Positions 49,860-58,352 of a stretch of 64,000 nt of DNA are shown here, piece by piece. The notes under the pieces are model-generated. The model ran no database searches. It was not told the origin of the DNA and saw only the letters and a program-made list of their open reading frames with translations. This stretch comes from a virus. The stretch is taken from IMG/VR virus record IMGVR_UViG_3300028592_000004, positions 62,001 to 126,000 of that record. The stretch is one strand, 5' to 3'. A program made the translations under genes and the position numbers. The first letter of the stretch is position 1, and every line of letters starts with the position of its first letter.

Positions 49860-50331
49860 TGACCGTTGCCCCTTGTTGGACGCGCCGGCACTCAGCCAGA
49901 CGTCGGATGAACAGGACGGTCACATTGTAGGCGATCGTTTCCAGCGGTTCATGCGGCAGCTCGTCTACAGTCGTCAGTGTCGTGTAGTCGAAGTACGCCT
50001 TGCTTCGGGTGCTTCGGACGAACCGACGATCCGCGAACCCGAGGTGCATCGCCTCGGTAGCTTTGCCTTCTCGGCTGGCCGCAAACAGCGTCAGCGCGTG
50101 CGTAACCAGCTCGCGGTGAAAGCGCTTCAGGATCATCAGACGCGCTTCGGGTGTGGACATGTTCAGCCGGGACAGCAGATCCGCTGTCCAGAGCATCATC
50201 CACTCCCCGGGCATCAACTCCTGGGTGTCCGGCGGCACGTGCTCGTAGCGGAGCACGAGAGTGAAGACCGACGCTATCTGACTGGGAGACAGCGCCGGGC
50301 AGGTTGGTCGAATCGATTCGAGAGTGACCAT
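49813..50331 (-). CDS. Hypothetical protein, 172 aa
   Basis: The ATG at 50331 shares its A with the TGA of the upstream gene (TGATG). The protein is helical, with LSPSQIASVFTLVLRYEHVP and ARLMILKRFHRELVTHALTL, and ends in a Gln/Ser-rich tail. No family recognised. Confidence 0.6.
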   Translation of the reverse strand: MVTLESIRPTCPALSPSQIASVFTLVLRYEHVPPDTQELMPGEWMMLWTADLLSRLNMSTPEARLMILKRFHRELVTHALTLFAASREGKATEAMHLGFADRRFVRSTRSKAYFDYTTLTTVDELPHEPLETIAYNVTVLFIRRLAECRRVQQGATVNESQQGQQAQTPPES

Positions 50332-50606
50332 CACTTGCAGTTGACGACGAAGTCCTGACGGTAAGCGGCCGGCGTCACTTCGCGGGACTGGAACTTTTCG
50401 AAGTCGATTTCCTTCCCCGCGGCGTCGACCGGGTACGAGCCCGACTGGTTGGTCGGGTCGAGGCTGATCTGGCCGGGCAGCTTGCTGTTCTTCATCGCGA
50501 AGTTGCGAGCGTCGGTCGTGGTGACTTCGGTGGGGTTGTCTCCCTCCACGCTGACGAGGGCGGAGTTCGGTCCGCGCTCTTCGATCTTTCCAATTCGCAG
50601 TGCCAT
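50331..50606 (-). CDS. Hypothetical protein, 91 aa
   Basis: The start at 50606 (MALRIGKIEERGPNSALVSV) follows CGGAGACC. A small beta-rich domain (GDNPTEVTTTDARNFAMKN) is likely. No family recognised. A large inverted repeat lies 70-155 bases upstream of the start and could control it. Confidence 0.55.
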   Translation of the reverse strand: MALRIGKIEERGPNSALVSVEGDNPTEVTTTDARNFAMKNSKLPGQISLDPTNQSGSYPVDAAGKEIDFEKFQSREVTPAAYRQDFVVNCK

Positions 50607-50673
50607 CTTGGGTCTCCGGGATTCAGCCAATAGCTAAAAGAAAGGCTGATGGTTAAGGGGCAGGGCATAGTAG

Positions 50674-50762
50674 GCACCTCACGCAGAATGCTCAATTCGG
50701 AATTCGCGGCCCGCCGGAACGGGCCTATTCGAAATTCGATATTGAGCACCCTGCGGAGGTGC
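50674..50762 (-). other. Nested 89-base inverted repeat between genes
   Basis: Three co-axial arms pair in order: GCACCTC with GAGGTGC, CGCAG with CTGCG, and GCTCAAT with ATTGAGC, enclosing an inner hairpin with CGGCCCG and CGGGCC. The element lies between the genes ending at 50776 and starting at 50606. No T-run follows, so it is not a standard terminator. It may be a structured RNA leader, a processing site or a cruciform binding site. Confidence 0.65.
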
Positions 50763-50775
50763 GCGAGGACGTGCC

Positions 50776-50991
50776 TCAGACAGTGACCAGCAGACGCTGA
50801 TCGACCGTGTACGTGGGGTTCTCGGGGAACCGGAGTTCGGCTCGCTCAGCAGCAGCCGAATAGATTTCATGGGCCGCGGCGGTCAAAGGCACTTCAGCGA
50901 TCCGATCGCTGAGGCCGCGAAGGTGAAGGAGATTCAGTCCAGTTGATGCCAGCATGGCGTCAACGACGGGGTGCCAGGTGTGGGTGGCCAT
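50776..50991 (-). CDS. Hypothetical protein, 71 aa
   Basis: Starts MATHTWHPVVDAMLASTGLN with TTGAGGAC before it. Otherwise helical (AAHEIYSAAAERAELRF). No family recognised. It is the first gene after a strong terminator, so a promoter probably lies in 50992-51060. Confidence 0.55.
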   Translation of the reverse strand: MATHTWHPVVDAMLASTGLNLLHLRGLSDRIAEVPLTAAAHEIYSAAAERAELRFPENPTYTVDQRLLVTV

Positions 50992-51061
50992 TGCAGAAGT
51001 CCTCAAGTTGCCGGCTTCTCCGAGGTGCCGACGAGCCTCATTTCAATGCACGGGTATTAAA

Positions 51062-51096
51062 CAAAAAAAAACCCGGTCAGGGGGTGCCTGACCGGG
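51062..51096 (-). terminator. Strong Rho-independent terminator
   Basis: On the minus strand, a perfect 10-bp stem CCCGGTCAGG / CCTGACCGGG with a 5-base loop is followed by nine T. It ends transcription coming from the virion/glycosylation block (51316-63967). Confidence 0.92.
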
Positions 51097-51117
51097 CTCG
51101 CGCTCATGTGATTGGGA

Positions 51118-51207
51118 TTACTTCATTGGAGCACCTGTACGAGTGGTTGTGTCGGATGGGTGAGGGAAAGTCTCAATCTTGTCGACCACTAACTGGTGGC
51201 CAACCAC
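51118..51207 (-). CDS. Possible micro-protein, 29 aa
   Basis: A GTG-started frame of 29 codons, VVGHQLVVDKIETFPHPSD then TTTRTGAPMK, lies between the 51316 gene and the terminator. GGAG precedes it at short spacing. The composition looks protein-like, but length and start make it uncertain. Confidence 0.25.
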   Translation of the reverse strand: MVGHQLVVDKIETFPHPSDTTTRTGAPMK

Positions 51208-51315
51208 GGTCTCCGTCAGTCAGTGGTCAGTGCTAGAGCATGATACACCTCATTGTTCCTGGTCTTTCGCCAACGGCTAAGCTGACATCGAGCAAGTATA
51301 ATGACACAAAACCGC

Positions 51316-51630
51316 TCAAGATTTAGCGCGGCGGATTGTGATTTCCTTACGACGACTTCCGCGACGAACAACGACCCGGATCTGCCTCGCGTTCAGGGCC
51401 TCGAACACCGCCTCTTTTGCAGTCCCCGAAAGCGAGACGAGGCATTCCTTGGCATTCGAGTAGAGGTTGTCGAGCTGAGCTCTGACGGCACCACGCTTGC
51501 AGGGTCTGCAGCCAGACATCGAGGGCCGATTCTTGTGAGCCTGAAGTAGACATGGGACCGCCTCCCTGACAGTCGTGTTGGCGATGAGCGCGTCGATCGT
51601 CGCATCTTCGATGTAGACCAGGTTCTTCAT
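51316..51630 (-). CDS. Hypothetical protein, 104 aa
   Basis: The ATG overlaps the TGA of the upstream gene (ATGA). Reads MKNLVYIEDATIDALIANTT, then a CRPCKRGAVR motif that might bind metal together with two other Cys, and a basic C-terminus (VVVRRGSRRKEITIRR) suited to nucleic acid contact. No family recognised. Confidence 0.55.
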   Translation of the reverse strand: MKNLVYIEDATIDALIANTTVREAVPCLLQAHKNRPSMSGCRPCKRGAVRAQLDNLYSNAKECLVSLSGTAKEAVFEALNARQIRVVVRRGSRRKEITIRRAKS

Positions 51631-52058
51631 GCCGCATCTCCGATTCGAACTTCATCCTCCTCGCTGAGGTCTTCCATCAGCTTGATCGTGTCTCGCAGCG
51701 CAGACACTTCATCGACCAGAGTGCGGTAGGCCTCCTCCAGCTCGTGACGCGATCGGAAGACGAGGTCGACGTAGGCCAGACGGAACCAAGGCGGATCAGC
51801 CGTTGTGTACGGTTCGTTGATCGGAAATTCTTCCAGGTCGGCCGGCGAGCAGACGCCGTCGAAGACACCCCACTGCTCGCTCTCGACTTCCTCTTCTTCG
51901 TCATTGAGGGAGTTTGGCTGCAGAGGGATCGCCCGATATCGAAAGACCTCGTTGGGCATGTTGAGCCCATCCGAGGCTGTCACACGCATGCGGAACCCGT
52001 CAATGTTGCCGGCCTGGTAGGTCTGGAACTCTGGGGTCAGCGTGATGCCGTAGTTCAT
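51627..52058 (-). CDS. Hypothetical protein, 143 aa
   Basis: Reads MNYGITLTPEFQTYQAGNID, has an acidic run (LNDEEEEVESEQW) near the middle, and ends in a helical segment with ALRDTIKLMEDLSEEDEV. No family recognised. It lies at the end of the glycosyltransferase/virion operon. Confidence 0.6.
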   Translation of the reverse strand: MNYGITLTPEFQTYQAGNIDGFRMRVTASDGLNMPNEVFRYRAIPLQPNSLNDEEEEVESEQWGVFDGVCSPADLEEFPINEPYTTADPPWFRLAYVDLVFRSRHELEEAYRTLVDEVSALRDTIKLMEDLSEEDEVRIGDAA

Positions 52059-52068
52059 CCATGAACTC

Positions 52069-52446
52069 CTAGAAGGTCACTTTGAGGTGCTTTCCATTCT
52101 TGCGGTAGAGGATGGCACAACCATCTACAGGGTATCCGATCTTGCCCTGGATGAAGAGACGCACTCGCTCTCGTACTTCAGGGCTCGCGTTGCTGATGAC
52201 TTCCACGAAGGAGTTCCGATAGCCGTCGATCGTCTTGCTGCCCGGCCCGCAGCACTGATTCGTGCTCAGCTCCGAGAGCATGACCTGATACGCCGGCACG
52301 GTGTAGACGCCGAACCCGCGGAACTCCGGGCAGGCCGCGAAAAAGGTGGGATCACCGAGTAGTTGCCGGAGCAGCTCCTTGGTGACGATCAGGAAGTTAG
52401 GCCCGGATGCTTCTCGCTCAGTCCGCGGCGGGGAACTGCCGACCAT
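52069..52446 (-). CDS. Hypothetical protein, 125 aa
   Basis: Start at the ATG 52446 (MVGSSPPRTEREASG) with GAAGGAC nine bases upstream; it overlaps the glycosyltransferase gene by 58 bases because no start codon occurs in the ordered part after that gene's stop. Text: FFAACPEFRGFGVYTVPAYQ, NASPEVRERVRLFIQGKIG. No family recognised. Confidence 0.5.
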   Translation of the reverse strand: MVGSSPPRTEREASGPNFLIVTKELLRQLLGDPTFFAACPEFRGFGVYTVPAYQVMLSELSTNQCCGPGSKTIDGYRNSFVEVISNASPEVRERVRLFIQGKIGYPVDGCAILYRKNGKHLKVTF

Positions 52447-54224
52447 TCGATGACGTCCTTCCGCAGGGAGAACTGCTGAATCTTGAGGCCTTGCTGATAC
52501 ACCGCGGCGCCATTCATGACGTCTCCGCCGTTGTGACCGAGACGCAGGTCTGGGATGTTTGCTTGCCGCATTGCCGATGTCCGGATCGCCCAGAAGGCAC
52601 CAACAGGAAAGTGGACACGGTCGCCGCTCGCCTGGGTTCGTCCAAAGCTGTCCTGCCAGGGCCGGCCCGTGTACCACGAACCACCCGCGGCCCACGCTTT
52701 CTGCCCTGGCGTCAGCCGATAGTGCTTCACTGGACCGAGCATGTCCGCGTTAGTAGCGACGATCTTCTGCGCCAGGATCTGCATCCAGCGGGCATCCCGA
52801 TCGCAGAACGTGTCGTCGTCCATCCAGATCAGGTAAGGCGTCTCGATCGGCAGCTCCGGGTCGTAGAACATCTCCCGCATCACCGGGTACTTCTTGGCGT
52901 TCTCGACGTGCTGGTAGTGCTTGCGGATCAGGTTCTGGCTGACGAGTTCTTCCACCAGCTTCAACGACTCGGGTCCGAGTTCGTTGCTGCCGATCCGCAG
53001 ATCCATCCGATCGCGAGGCACGGTGCTGGTGATGGCGTGTAGGAACCGCCGGTGCATTTCGGGGTAGTCGCCATACAGCAGGCCGAAGATCGTAAAGCGT
53101 CCACCAATCTTGGGGTGATCGAAGATGGAGTGATCCACAGGCTGTCCGATGACTCTCAGCTGGAACTGGCTTGCCGGCGCCGGCTTCTTTGTCAGGCTGC
53201 GGCGGACCGTTCCATCGTTCTTGTGATCCAGGCTGGTCCGGTCAATCTGGAAGAGCGGCTCGGCCTTGTCGATCGCCTGAAGCGTGCCATCCGTGTAGTA
53301 CGACATGACAGCGTCTACGACCATCTCCGGCGAGATCATGTCGAGGCACTTCGGCACGGTCTCTTCGCCTTGCCGAATCGGATAGACGCAGTTCTGGCTC
53401 GGGTCGTCGCCGACGACTTTGCTTCGCCAGCAGCCGTGATGCTCGCAGCAGTCGAGCTGGCCGATCGTGTGCAGGAATCGGTGTGGGACCTGGATCTTCT
53501 CGGGACAGACCAGGCCGGAGTTCTCTCGGATGTAAGCCTCCCACCACCACGCCTCACGTCCGCCGGCCAGACAGACGCACGGCTTCTGCAGAGCTGCGGC
53601 GGCGTGCATCAGCATCGTCACACCGCAGATGGCGCCATCAGCGCCGTGGAGCAATCGCAGGACATCTCGAAGGGTCGTCTTGTTGACGAGGTTGATGACT
53701 CCCCTGAGTTCCGGGTGCCAGTTGTTCTTCGCGTCGGTTCCGATATGGACGACGTTGATGCCACGCTCCGCCAGCATGTCGACAACACGCTGAAAGCGAT
53801 CGATCCGCCACACCTTCGCAGGCATGTCGGCCTTCCCGCCCGAGATCATGATCCAGTACCGACCGCTGAAGATGCGCGTCTTTTCATACGCGCTCAGGTG
53901 GAGATCCGGATAGGGCTGTGTCACCGGAGCGACGAGGCCCGTCCGCTTCTGCAGGTCTCGGTGAAACCACGGCATGAAGTGGACGACTTCGTTCCGCTGG
54001 GCCTTGATCCCCTCGCCGTACTCCAGCTGGACAACTCGGCTCTCTTTCGGAAAGCCCGATCCCGTGTTGTGGAGGCGGATATGCGGGTTGTTCTCCCACA
54101 AGGCACTGTAGGTCGTCATCACGCCGATCTCGACATCCGGTCGAGCCAGGGCAAGATCCCGGACCACACCCGTCATGGCGATGATATCGCCGGGCGCCCG
54201 CCTATGCTTCAGCACCAGCTTCAC
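52389..54224 (-). CDS. Fusion glycosyltransferase: GT9 (heptosyltransferase-like) plus GT2-like
   Basis: A 611-residue two-domain enzyme. Residues 1-350 look like GT9/ADP-heptose-type glycosyltransferases: MKLVLKHRRAPGDIIAMTGV (the DxIxxT loop), WIMISGGKADMPAKVW and ICGVTMLMHAAAALQKPCVC. Residues 370-611 are a GT-A domain (FGLLYGDYPEMHRRFL, LIWMDDDTFCD, VHFPVGAFWAIRTSAM) that is paralogous to the 1004-1798 protein. With HldE in the same genome, ADP-heptose is a natural donor candidate for the first domain. It follows the GT-B gene with 12 bases between. Confidence 0.75.
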   Translation of the reverse strand: MKLVLKHRRAPGDIIAMTGVVRDLALARPDVEIGVMTTYSALWENNPHIRLHNTGSGFPKESRVVQLEYGEGIKAQRNEVVHFMPWFHRDLQKRTGLVAPVTQPYPDLHLSAYEKTRIFSGRYWIMISGGKADMPAKVWRIDRFQRVVDMLAERGINVVHIGTDAKNNWHPELRGVINLVNKTTLRDVLRLLHGADGAICGVTMLMHAAAALQKPCVCLAGGREAWWWEAYIRENSGLVCPEKIQVPHRFLHTIGQLDCCEHHGCWRSKVVGDDPSQNCVYPIRQGEETVPKCLDMISPEMVVDAVMSYYTDGTLQAIDKAEPLFQIDRTSLDHKNDGTVRRSLTKKPAPASQFQLRVIGQPVDHSIFDHPKIGGRFTIFGLLYGDYPEMHRRFLHAITSTVPRDRMDLRIGSNELGPESLKLVEELVSQNLIRKHYQHVENAKKYPVMREMFYDPELPIETPYLIWMDDDTFCDRDARWMQILAQKIVATNADMLGPVKHYRLTPGQKAWAAGGSWYTGRPWQDSFGRTQASGDRVHFPVGAFWAIRTSAMRQANIPDLRLGHNGGDVMNGAAVYQQGLKIQQFSLRKDVIEWSAVPRRGLSEKHPGLTS

Positions 54225-54236
54225 GATGAATCCTTT

Positions 54237-55154
54237 CTACTCGGCCAGCATGGTCTGGACCGTCTTGTCCGCCCACTCGTTCAAGGCCTCGGCGCCGTAC
54301 GCGAGATCGAACCAGGCTTTGCCCGTTTCAGCGACGTACTGGTAGGCCCCTGCCGAAAGCAGCGTCACAATCTGGTCGAAGGCTTCCTGGGGCGTCTCTG
54401 TCCACTCGACTCCGATCGGGCTCGCCCAGTCGAGGACCTTCTGCATGGGCTGTGCAATGCAGCAGCAGCCGGAGGCCAGCCCCTCGAACAGCCGAAAGCT
54501 GTAGTCGGCACATCCGCGGAGGCACAGCAGGATCTTCGACTGCTGGAGGAGGTTGGCGAATCCACCCTGCTGCCCGAGATGCTTCTCGTTCCGGAGGAAG
54601 CTGAACGGTTGGCCCGCCGCCTTCCAGATGGACTCAAACTCGTCGAGCCACGTCACCCGATAGACCATCGAGCTGCCCATGAACACGTTCTCGTTCCCGG
54701 ACCACACGACGTCATACGTGCGATCCTGGGACAGGGCCTCACGGATCTGCTGCAGCGGAATGGCCGGCACCCCGTACGGCATCTGCACGTCAACGATCCG
54801 CTCGTTTCGAAAGTGATCCATCGAGTAGTGCGGCTTCCAGAGACAGTTCTGGATCGAGCGGCAGGAATAGATCGCCGGGCAGTCGTCCTGTCGATAGGCC
54901 CATGCCTTCTTTGCCTGGAGCGGCACGTCGAAGGTGGGTGCCTGGTAGACCTGGCACAGCAGATGAAGGTCGAAGGGCAGATCGCGACCCGCTTCCGTCA
55001 GCAGTGCGGAGAGCTCGGCTTTGCCCCGGAGAGTGGCCTTCAGGAGAGCGAAGTCCACCGTGTGTCCGAGACGCTCGAAAGCCGCCTGCAGGAGCTTGTA
55101 GTGCTCGAAGTCGACGAGATGATTGTCGCGAACCGCGGTGATGCCGATGTGCAT
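54237..55154 (-). CDS. GT-B glycosyltransferase (CgeB/group 1-like)
   Basis: A 305-residue protein. The N-terminal Rossmann part starts MHIGITAVRDNHLVDFEHYK; the C-terminal part has LLQQSKILLCLRGCADYSFR, then LFEGLASGCCCIAQPMQKVL, the nucleotide-sugar binding segment of group 1/CgeB-like enzymes. The ATG at 55154 follows GGAAG by five bases. It sits directly after the Cys-rich virion-type genes. Donor and acceptor unknown. Confidence 0.75.
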   Translation of the reverse strand: MHIGITAVRDNHLVDFEHYKLLQAAFERLGHTVDFALLKATLRGKAELSALLTEAGRDLPFDLHLLCQVYQAPTFDVPLQAKKAWAYRQDDCPAIYSCRSIQNCLWKPHYSMDHFRNERIVDVQMPYGVPAIPLQQIREALSQDRTYDVVWSGNENVFMGSSMVYRVTWLDEFESIWKAAGQPFSFLRNEKHLGQQGGFANLLQQSKILLCLRGCADYSFRLFEGLASGCCCIAQPMQKVLDWASPIGVEWTETPQEAFDQIVTLLSAGAYQYVAETGKAWFDLAYGAEALNEWADKTVQTMLAE

Positions 55155-55156
55155 GG

Positions 55157-55534
55157 TCACTTCCATTTCGGCCCGTCAGGGTGCGGGCAAATCTCGGTCT
55201 TGAGGTAGATCTTGTTCAGAAAGGTCTGCTTTGAGTTGCAGTTGCAGCCGCAGGCCGTACACACGCCTGTGTTCAGCAGCTCGCAGCCCTCGCAGATCTG
55301 CAAGATGGCGTCGATCTCCTCCTGAGTTCGGTGCTCACCGCCACCCCAGCCCCATCGCAATAGCGCTCTCGTGAAGTTGTACCCTCGGACGAAGAGGTTG
55401 GGGATGGGGTGGTCGGGTTCGCCGTCGACGTTGTAGCCGTACTTCCGGAGAATTTCCACTTCTCGTTCAGAGAGCTTGCCGGCCCGTAGCTTGGCCTCTG
55501 CCAGTGGCGGTAGCTTCTTCTTGTGCTGAGGCAT
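55157..55534 (-). CDS. Cys-rich small phage protein (DUF6171-like), 125 aa
   Basis: Residues 80-125 contain CEGCELLNTGVCTACGCNCN and a CPHPDGPKWK end, a Cys pattern seen in DUF6171-type phage proteins. The N-terminus is basic and helical (MPQHKKKLPPLAEAKLRAGK). A metal-binding domain is likely. It overlaps the upstream gene by one base and is coupled to the GT-B gene. Confidence 0.6.
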   Translation of the reverse strand: MPQHKKKLPPLAEAKLRAGKLSEREVEILRKYGYNVDGEPDHPIPNLFVRGYNFTRALLRWGWGGGEHRTQEEIDAILQICEGCELLNTGVCTACGCNCNSKQTFLNKIYLKTEICPHPDGPKWK

Positions 55535-55980
55535 CAGAAAGTTACTTTCCAGGTTGCACTAGCCGGACAGCAGGGACACGGCGTGGGTGTCACGAAGTTC
55601 GAATCCCACAGGCCGACGCCGGCCTGCCATAGGAATCCGTCAGGATGGTCACAGTTCTGGAGGATCGTTCCAGCGTAAGGACCGCCTGCGGCATAACAGG
55701 CGCCACCCTCCAACACAATGTTGCCAACGAATGCACTCAACGTTCCACAGAAGAATGAAACGGTAATCTTGCCACAGTCTGAGTCGTACTCTCCTTCCCA
55801 GCCGCCGAGATCGGGATCCCAGATCAGGGCGCAGCCACCGACAAGGCAGTCGTTCGTCTCCGGCAGGCTAATTGAGAACTCAGCATTCAGAACGAATGGG
55901 AGTTCGCAGTCCTCGTAACCCGGGCAGCGAACACCGTCCGGGCAGCAAGGGCAATCAGCAAAGAACGTTGTCGTGGGCAT
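55534..55980 (-). CDS. Cys-rich secreted/virion-type protein, 148 aa
   Basis: Start at 55980 (MPTTTFFADCPCCPDGVRCP), three bases after the collagen-like gene's stop. Fourteen or so Cys in 148 residues (CPCCPD, CPGYEDC, CDHPDG, CPCCPAS) with Gly/Trp-rich beta text (WDPDLGGWEGEYDSDCGK). This looks like a disulfide- or metal-stabilised extracellular module, perhaps a fibre tip. No family recognised. Confidence 0.6.
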   Translation of the reverse strand: MPTTTFFADCPCCPDGVRCPGYEDCELPFVLNAEFSISLPETNDCLVGGCALIWDPDLGGWEGEYDSDCGKITVSFFCGTLSAFVGNIVLEGGACYAAGGPYAGTILQNCDHPDGFLWQAGVGLWDSNFVTPTPCPCCPASATWKVTF

Positions 55981-55982
55981 CG

Positions 55983-56660
55983 CTACGGGACTGTGGCCAT
56001 GATGGTAGTTTTCGTGACCTGCAGGCCTTGAGGACCGCAAGACACGTCGGTGACGACTTCGAGTTCTTCCCCACCACCGCCACCCTGACTGCCCTCACCG
56101 GGAGGTCCTTGCGGTCCTTGCGGGCCGGCAGGACCTTGCGTGCCTTCGCCTTGAGGGCCAGGAGGTCCCTGCGGGCCGTCCCCGCCCTGGGGACCCGGAG
56201 GCCCCTGCGGTCCACCGTAAGGCCCCTGCGGGCCGGCCGGACCGGGCGGACCTTGGGCGCCATCACCGCCGGCAGGACCGATCGGTCCCTGTGCACCGGT
56301 GAAGCCGATCGGACCGATCGGTCCGGGCTGCCCGGGTACGCCGATTGGCCCCTGGACGCCTTGCGGTCCTTGAGGACCCTGCGGTCCTTGTGGTCCTTGA
56401 GGCCCCTGCGGTCCTTGTGGTCCCTGAGGTCCCTGTGGACCTTGTGGTCCTTGAGGACCTTGAAGTCCCTGCGGACCTTGAGGGCCGTCGATCCCCTGCG
56501 GACCCTGCAGACCGGCTGCGCCGGAGGGCGGGATCTCCAGAGGCGGCGTAGTGCATCCGCGGATCGGATCCGGAATGTCAGGCTGTTCGCACGTGTCGAA
56601 CAGGTTGAAGTCCGTGACGCGTGCGAGATCGCATCCGGTACAGGGCTGGTCGGTGGACAC
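55983..56660 (-). CDS. Collagen-like protein, 225 aa
   Basis: A Cys-containing head (residues 1-45, [15 protein letters not shown]) is followed by about 140 residues of Gly-X-Y triplets, mostly GPQ, and then a Gly-rich linker and a C-terminal 30 residues. Such repeats form a trimeric triple helix and are typical of phage tail or capsid fibres. It starts with a GTG that overlaps the upstream stop. The DNA is a run of near-identical 9-base units. Confidence 0.85.
   Translation of the reverse strand: MSTDQPCTGCDLARVTDFNLFDTCEQPDIPDPIRGCTTPPLEIPPSGAAGLQGPQGIDGPQGPQGLQGPQGPQGPQGPQGPQGPQGPQGPQGPQGPQGPQGVQGPIGVPGQPGPIGPIGFTGAQGPIGPAGGDGAQGPPGPAGPQGPYGGPQGPPGPQGGDGPQGPPGPQGEGTQGPAGPQGPQGPPGEGSQGGGGGEELEVVTDVSCGPQGLQVTKTTIMATVP
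56350..56500 (-). repeat. Tandem 9-base repeats coding for Gly-Pro-Gln
   Basis: Within the collagen-like gene, about seventeen consecutive GPQ-type triplets are coded by near-identical GGNCCNCAN units. Prone to slippage. Confidence 0.7.
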
Positions 56661-57580
56661 TATTCACCTCCCAGCGAGAACTGTTCAACCTCTTGGCAGT
56701 AGTCGAGGTCACTGAGTCCGAAGTCGATAATCAGCTTCGACGGGTTGTCTTCGGCAACTGAGATCGAGACACCGCGGGCCGACAACAGCTGTATGTACCG
56801 GGCTGTGACGCCATTGAGCGAGGTAATCCGGTCATTGCACGCCGGACCGCCGGTCAGAAGGCTCGACAGGGACTCTTCATCATCGGAGATCGGGATCTCT
56901 TCGCAAGGGGCGCCGGCGCCGGCGCCGACACTCGCCGAGAACAGGAGGGAGTTCTCTGTCGTGTTCGTGCGGATCGCGCAGTTGTAGCCCTCCATGAAAC
57001 GGAGGCTTCCAGACAAGCATTGGCTGTCGACGAAGATCGGCGGTGAGTCGTCCAGGGAGAGGGACTCCTCAACACAGTCATCCGGCAGCGTTGCGCGGAC
57101 GCGGTCCTCGTTGCCGAGGCTGACCGATCGCAGAAAGGTGCCGTGCAGCGTCTGGATCCGGGAAGGCTCGATACGCACGCCCGTTTCGAACGTGAGGGCC
57201 TCGCTGATCTCCAGGTTGAGCTTCGACAGCCGGCCGACCTGCAGGTAGCCCTCCCAGAGAGGCGGCTCGTCGCAGGCGTTCTCCCCAGCAGCCGACTCAG
57301 CACTGTAGATGGTGAACTCGCCCGCGGCGACCGGTACTTCGAACGTCAGCCGCTCCGACAGGACCGAGCAGCCAAATTCGAACTCGAACGTGTCTGCGTC
57401 GACACGCCGGATCTCAACTAGCCAGACGTAATCATCGGCAGTGAAATCGACCTCGGGACCGAGCAGGCACCCGAAGTCAACGATGACAGCTTCCGGCGGG
57501 AACTCAATGCCGAGATCCTCCCGGTCAACGAGAGGATAGCTGCGGAACTCATTGTCATTGAGCCATCCTGGCTGCGACAT
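56660..57580 (-). CDS. Virion-type protein, 306 aa, family with R-S-Y-P-L motif
   Basis: Start at 57580 ([20 protein letters not shown]), five bases after the preceding gene's end. The N-terminal [20 protein letters not shown] matches the start of the proteins at 57585 and 58349, so they are paralogues. The rest is beta-rich and acidic with several Cys. The family probably attaches to the virion, perhaps as a baseplate or fibre connector. Confidence 0.65.
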   Translation of the reverse strand: MSQPGWLNDNEFRSYPLVDREDLGIEFPPEAVIVDFGCLLGPEVDFTADDYVWLVEIRRVDADTFEFEFGCSVLSERLTFEVPVAAGEFTIYSAESAAGENACDEPPLWEGYLQVGRLSKLNLEISEALTFETGVRIEPSRIQTLHGTFLRSVSLGNEDRVRATLPDDCVEESLSLDDSPPIFVDSQCLSGSLRFMEGYNCAIRTNTTENSLLFSASVGAGAGAPCEEIPISDDEESLSSLLTGGPACNDRITSLNGVTARYIQLLSARGVSISVAEDNPSKLIIDFGLSDLDYCQEVEQFSLGGE

Positions 57581-57584
57581 CCTG

Positions 57585-58352
57585 TCAGGCTCCTGAGAGC
57601 GGCCGTCCAACAGCCGCGATGGTCAAACTGGATTCCCCGGACGGAGTGATTCGCAGAATCGTGTCGCCCTTCTGGGCGTCCACGACCAGCAGATTGAGAA
57701 TGCCGTACTCGTCCGGACCGATCCCGTTGATTGTCTGCAAAAACCGAGGCGCCTGGAAGAGCTCCAGGGGTCGACACAGCCGGCGCTTGAACAGCGGGTC
57801 ACCTACCACGTCGACGCGGATAACGCCGTCATCAACTTGGCGGAGCACGACACCGTCCGCCCCGACGAGCCAGACGTCTCCCGTGTGAAGCACGCCATCG
57901 TCAGTCAGAAACCCGCGGATCCCGACTTCGGGCGTCGGAATGATGCAGCTCGCGACGAAAGCTGCAGCGCCAAAGGCGAAGGCGTGATCACCAGTGGCCC
58001 AGGTCTGCAACTCCAGCGCTCGACTCGTATCCAGCACCAGCACACCGCCGGCCCGGCCGCGTGAGTCGGTCAGGTTGAGTACTTCCGGCGGATCCGCTGT
58101 GTCGATGGTGGCCGTCAGGACCGCTAGCGCGTTCGCCTGTCCGATGCTGATCGTGGCCGACTGCGGAGTGATTGCAATCTTCGTGATCTGGAGGTTGTCG
58201 TAGGACCCGATTGGGAACAACGAGGCGTCGAGGATCAGATCGTCCGGGATGGCGACTCCGCCGCTATCCAGCAGAGAGGCGTCATCTCGGAAGGGATACC
58301 GCCCGGGTCGGAGCTCTTCGCGATAGTCGGAGGTGCGGATTCGATTGCTCAT
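57585..58352 (-). CDS. Virion-type protein, 255 aa, same paralogous family
   Basis: Starts MSNRIRTSDYREELRPGRYP then FRDDASLLDSGGVAIPDDLI, equivalent to the N-terminus of its neighbours. Middle text is beta-rich (SATISIGQANALAVLTATID). It overlaps the upstream gene by four bases (ATGA). Function inferred only from gene neighbourhood. Confidence 0.65.
   Translation of the reverse strand: MSNRIRTSDYREELRPGRYPFRDDASLLDSGGVAIPDDLILDASLFPIGSYDNLQITKIAITPQSATISIGQANALAVLTATIDTADPPEVLNLTDSRGRAGGVLVLDTSRALELQTWATGDHAFAFGAAAFVASCIIPTPEVGIRGFLTDDGVLHTGDVWLVGADGVVLRQVDDGVIRVDVVGDPLFKRRLCRPLELFQAPRFLQTINGIGPDEYGILNLLVVDAQKGDTILRITPSGESSLTIAAVGRPLSGA

Larger units (their letters stand above)
50992..51315. 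other. 324-base intergenic region
   Basis: Holds a strong minus-strand terminator (51062-51096), the probable promoter region of the downstream gene between 50992 and 51061, and one possible 29-codon gene (51118-51207). The rest, 51208-51315, has short repeats (CAGTCAGTGGTCAGTG) and AT-rich patches but nothing I can name. Confidence 0.6.

Noticed and set aside
51296-51301. TATAAT on the plus strand as a promoter -10 box
   Set aside because: No matching -35 box and no plus-strand gene follows.
53052-55208. Plus-strand open frame of 718 codons
   Set aside because: Antisense to two well-supported glycosyltransferase genes; Arg/His/Leu-rich without motifs.
55590-55615. tRNA T-arm-like text GTTCGAATCCCAC
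   Set aside because: No pairing T stem, anticodon arm or acceptor stem around it; the bases code for part of the Cys-rich protein.
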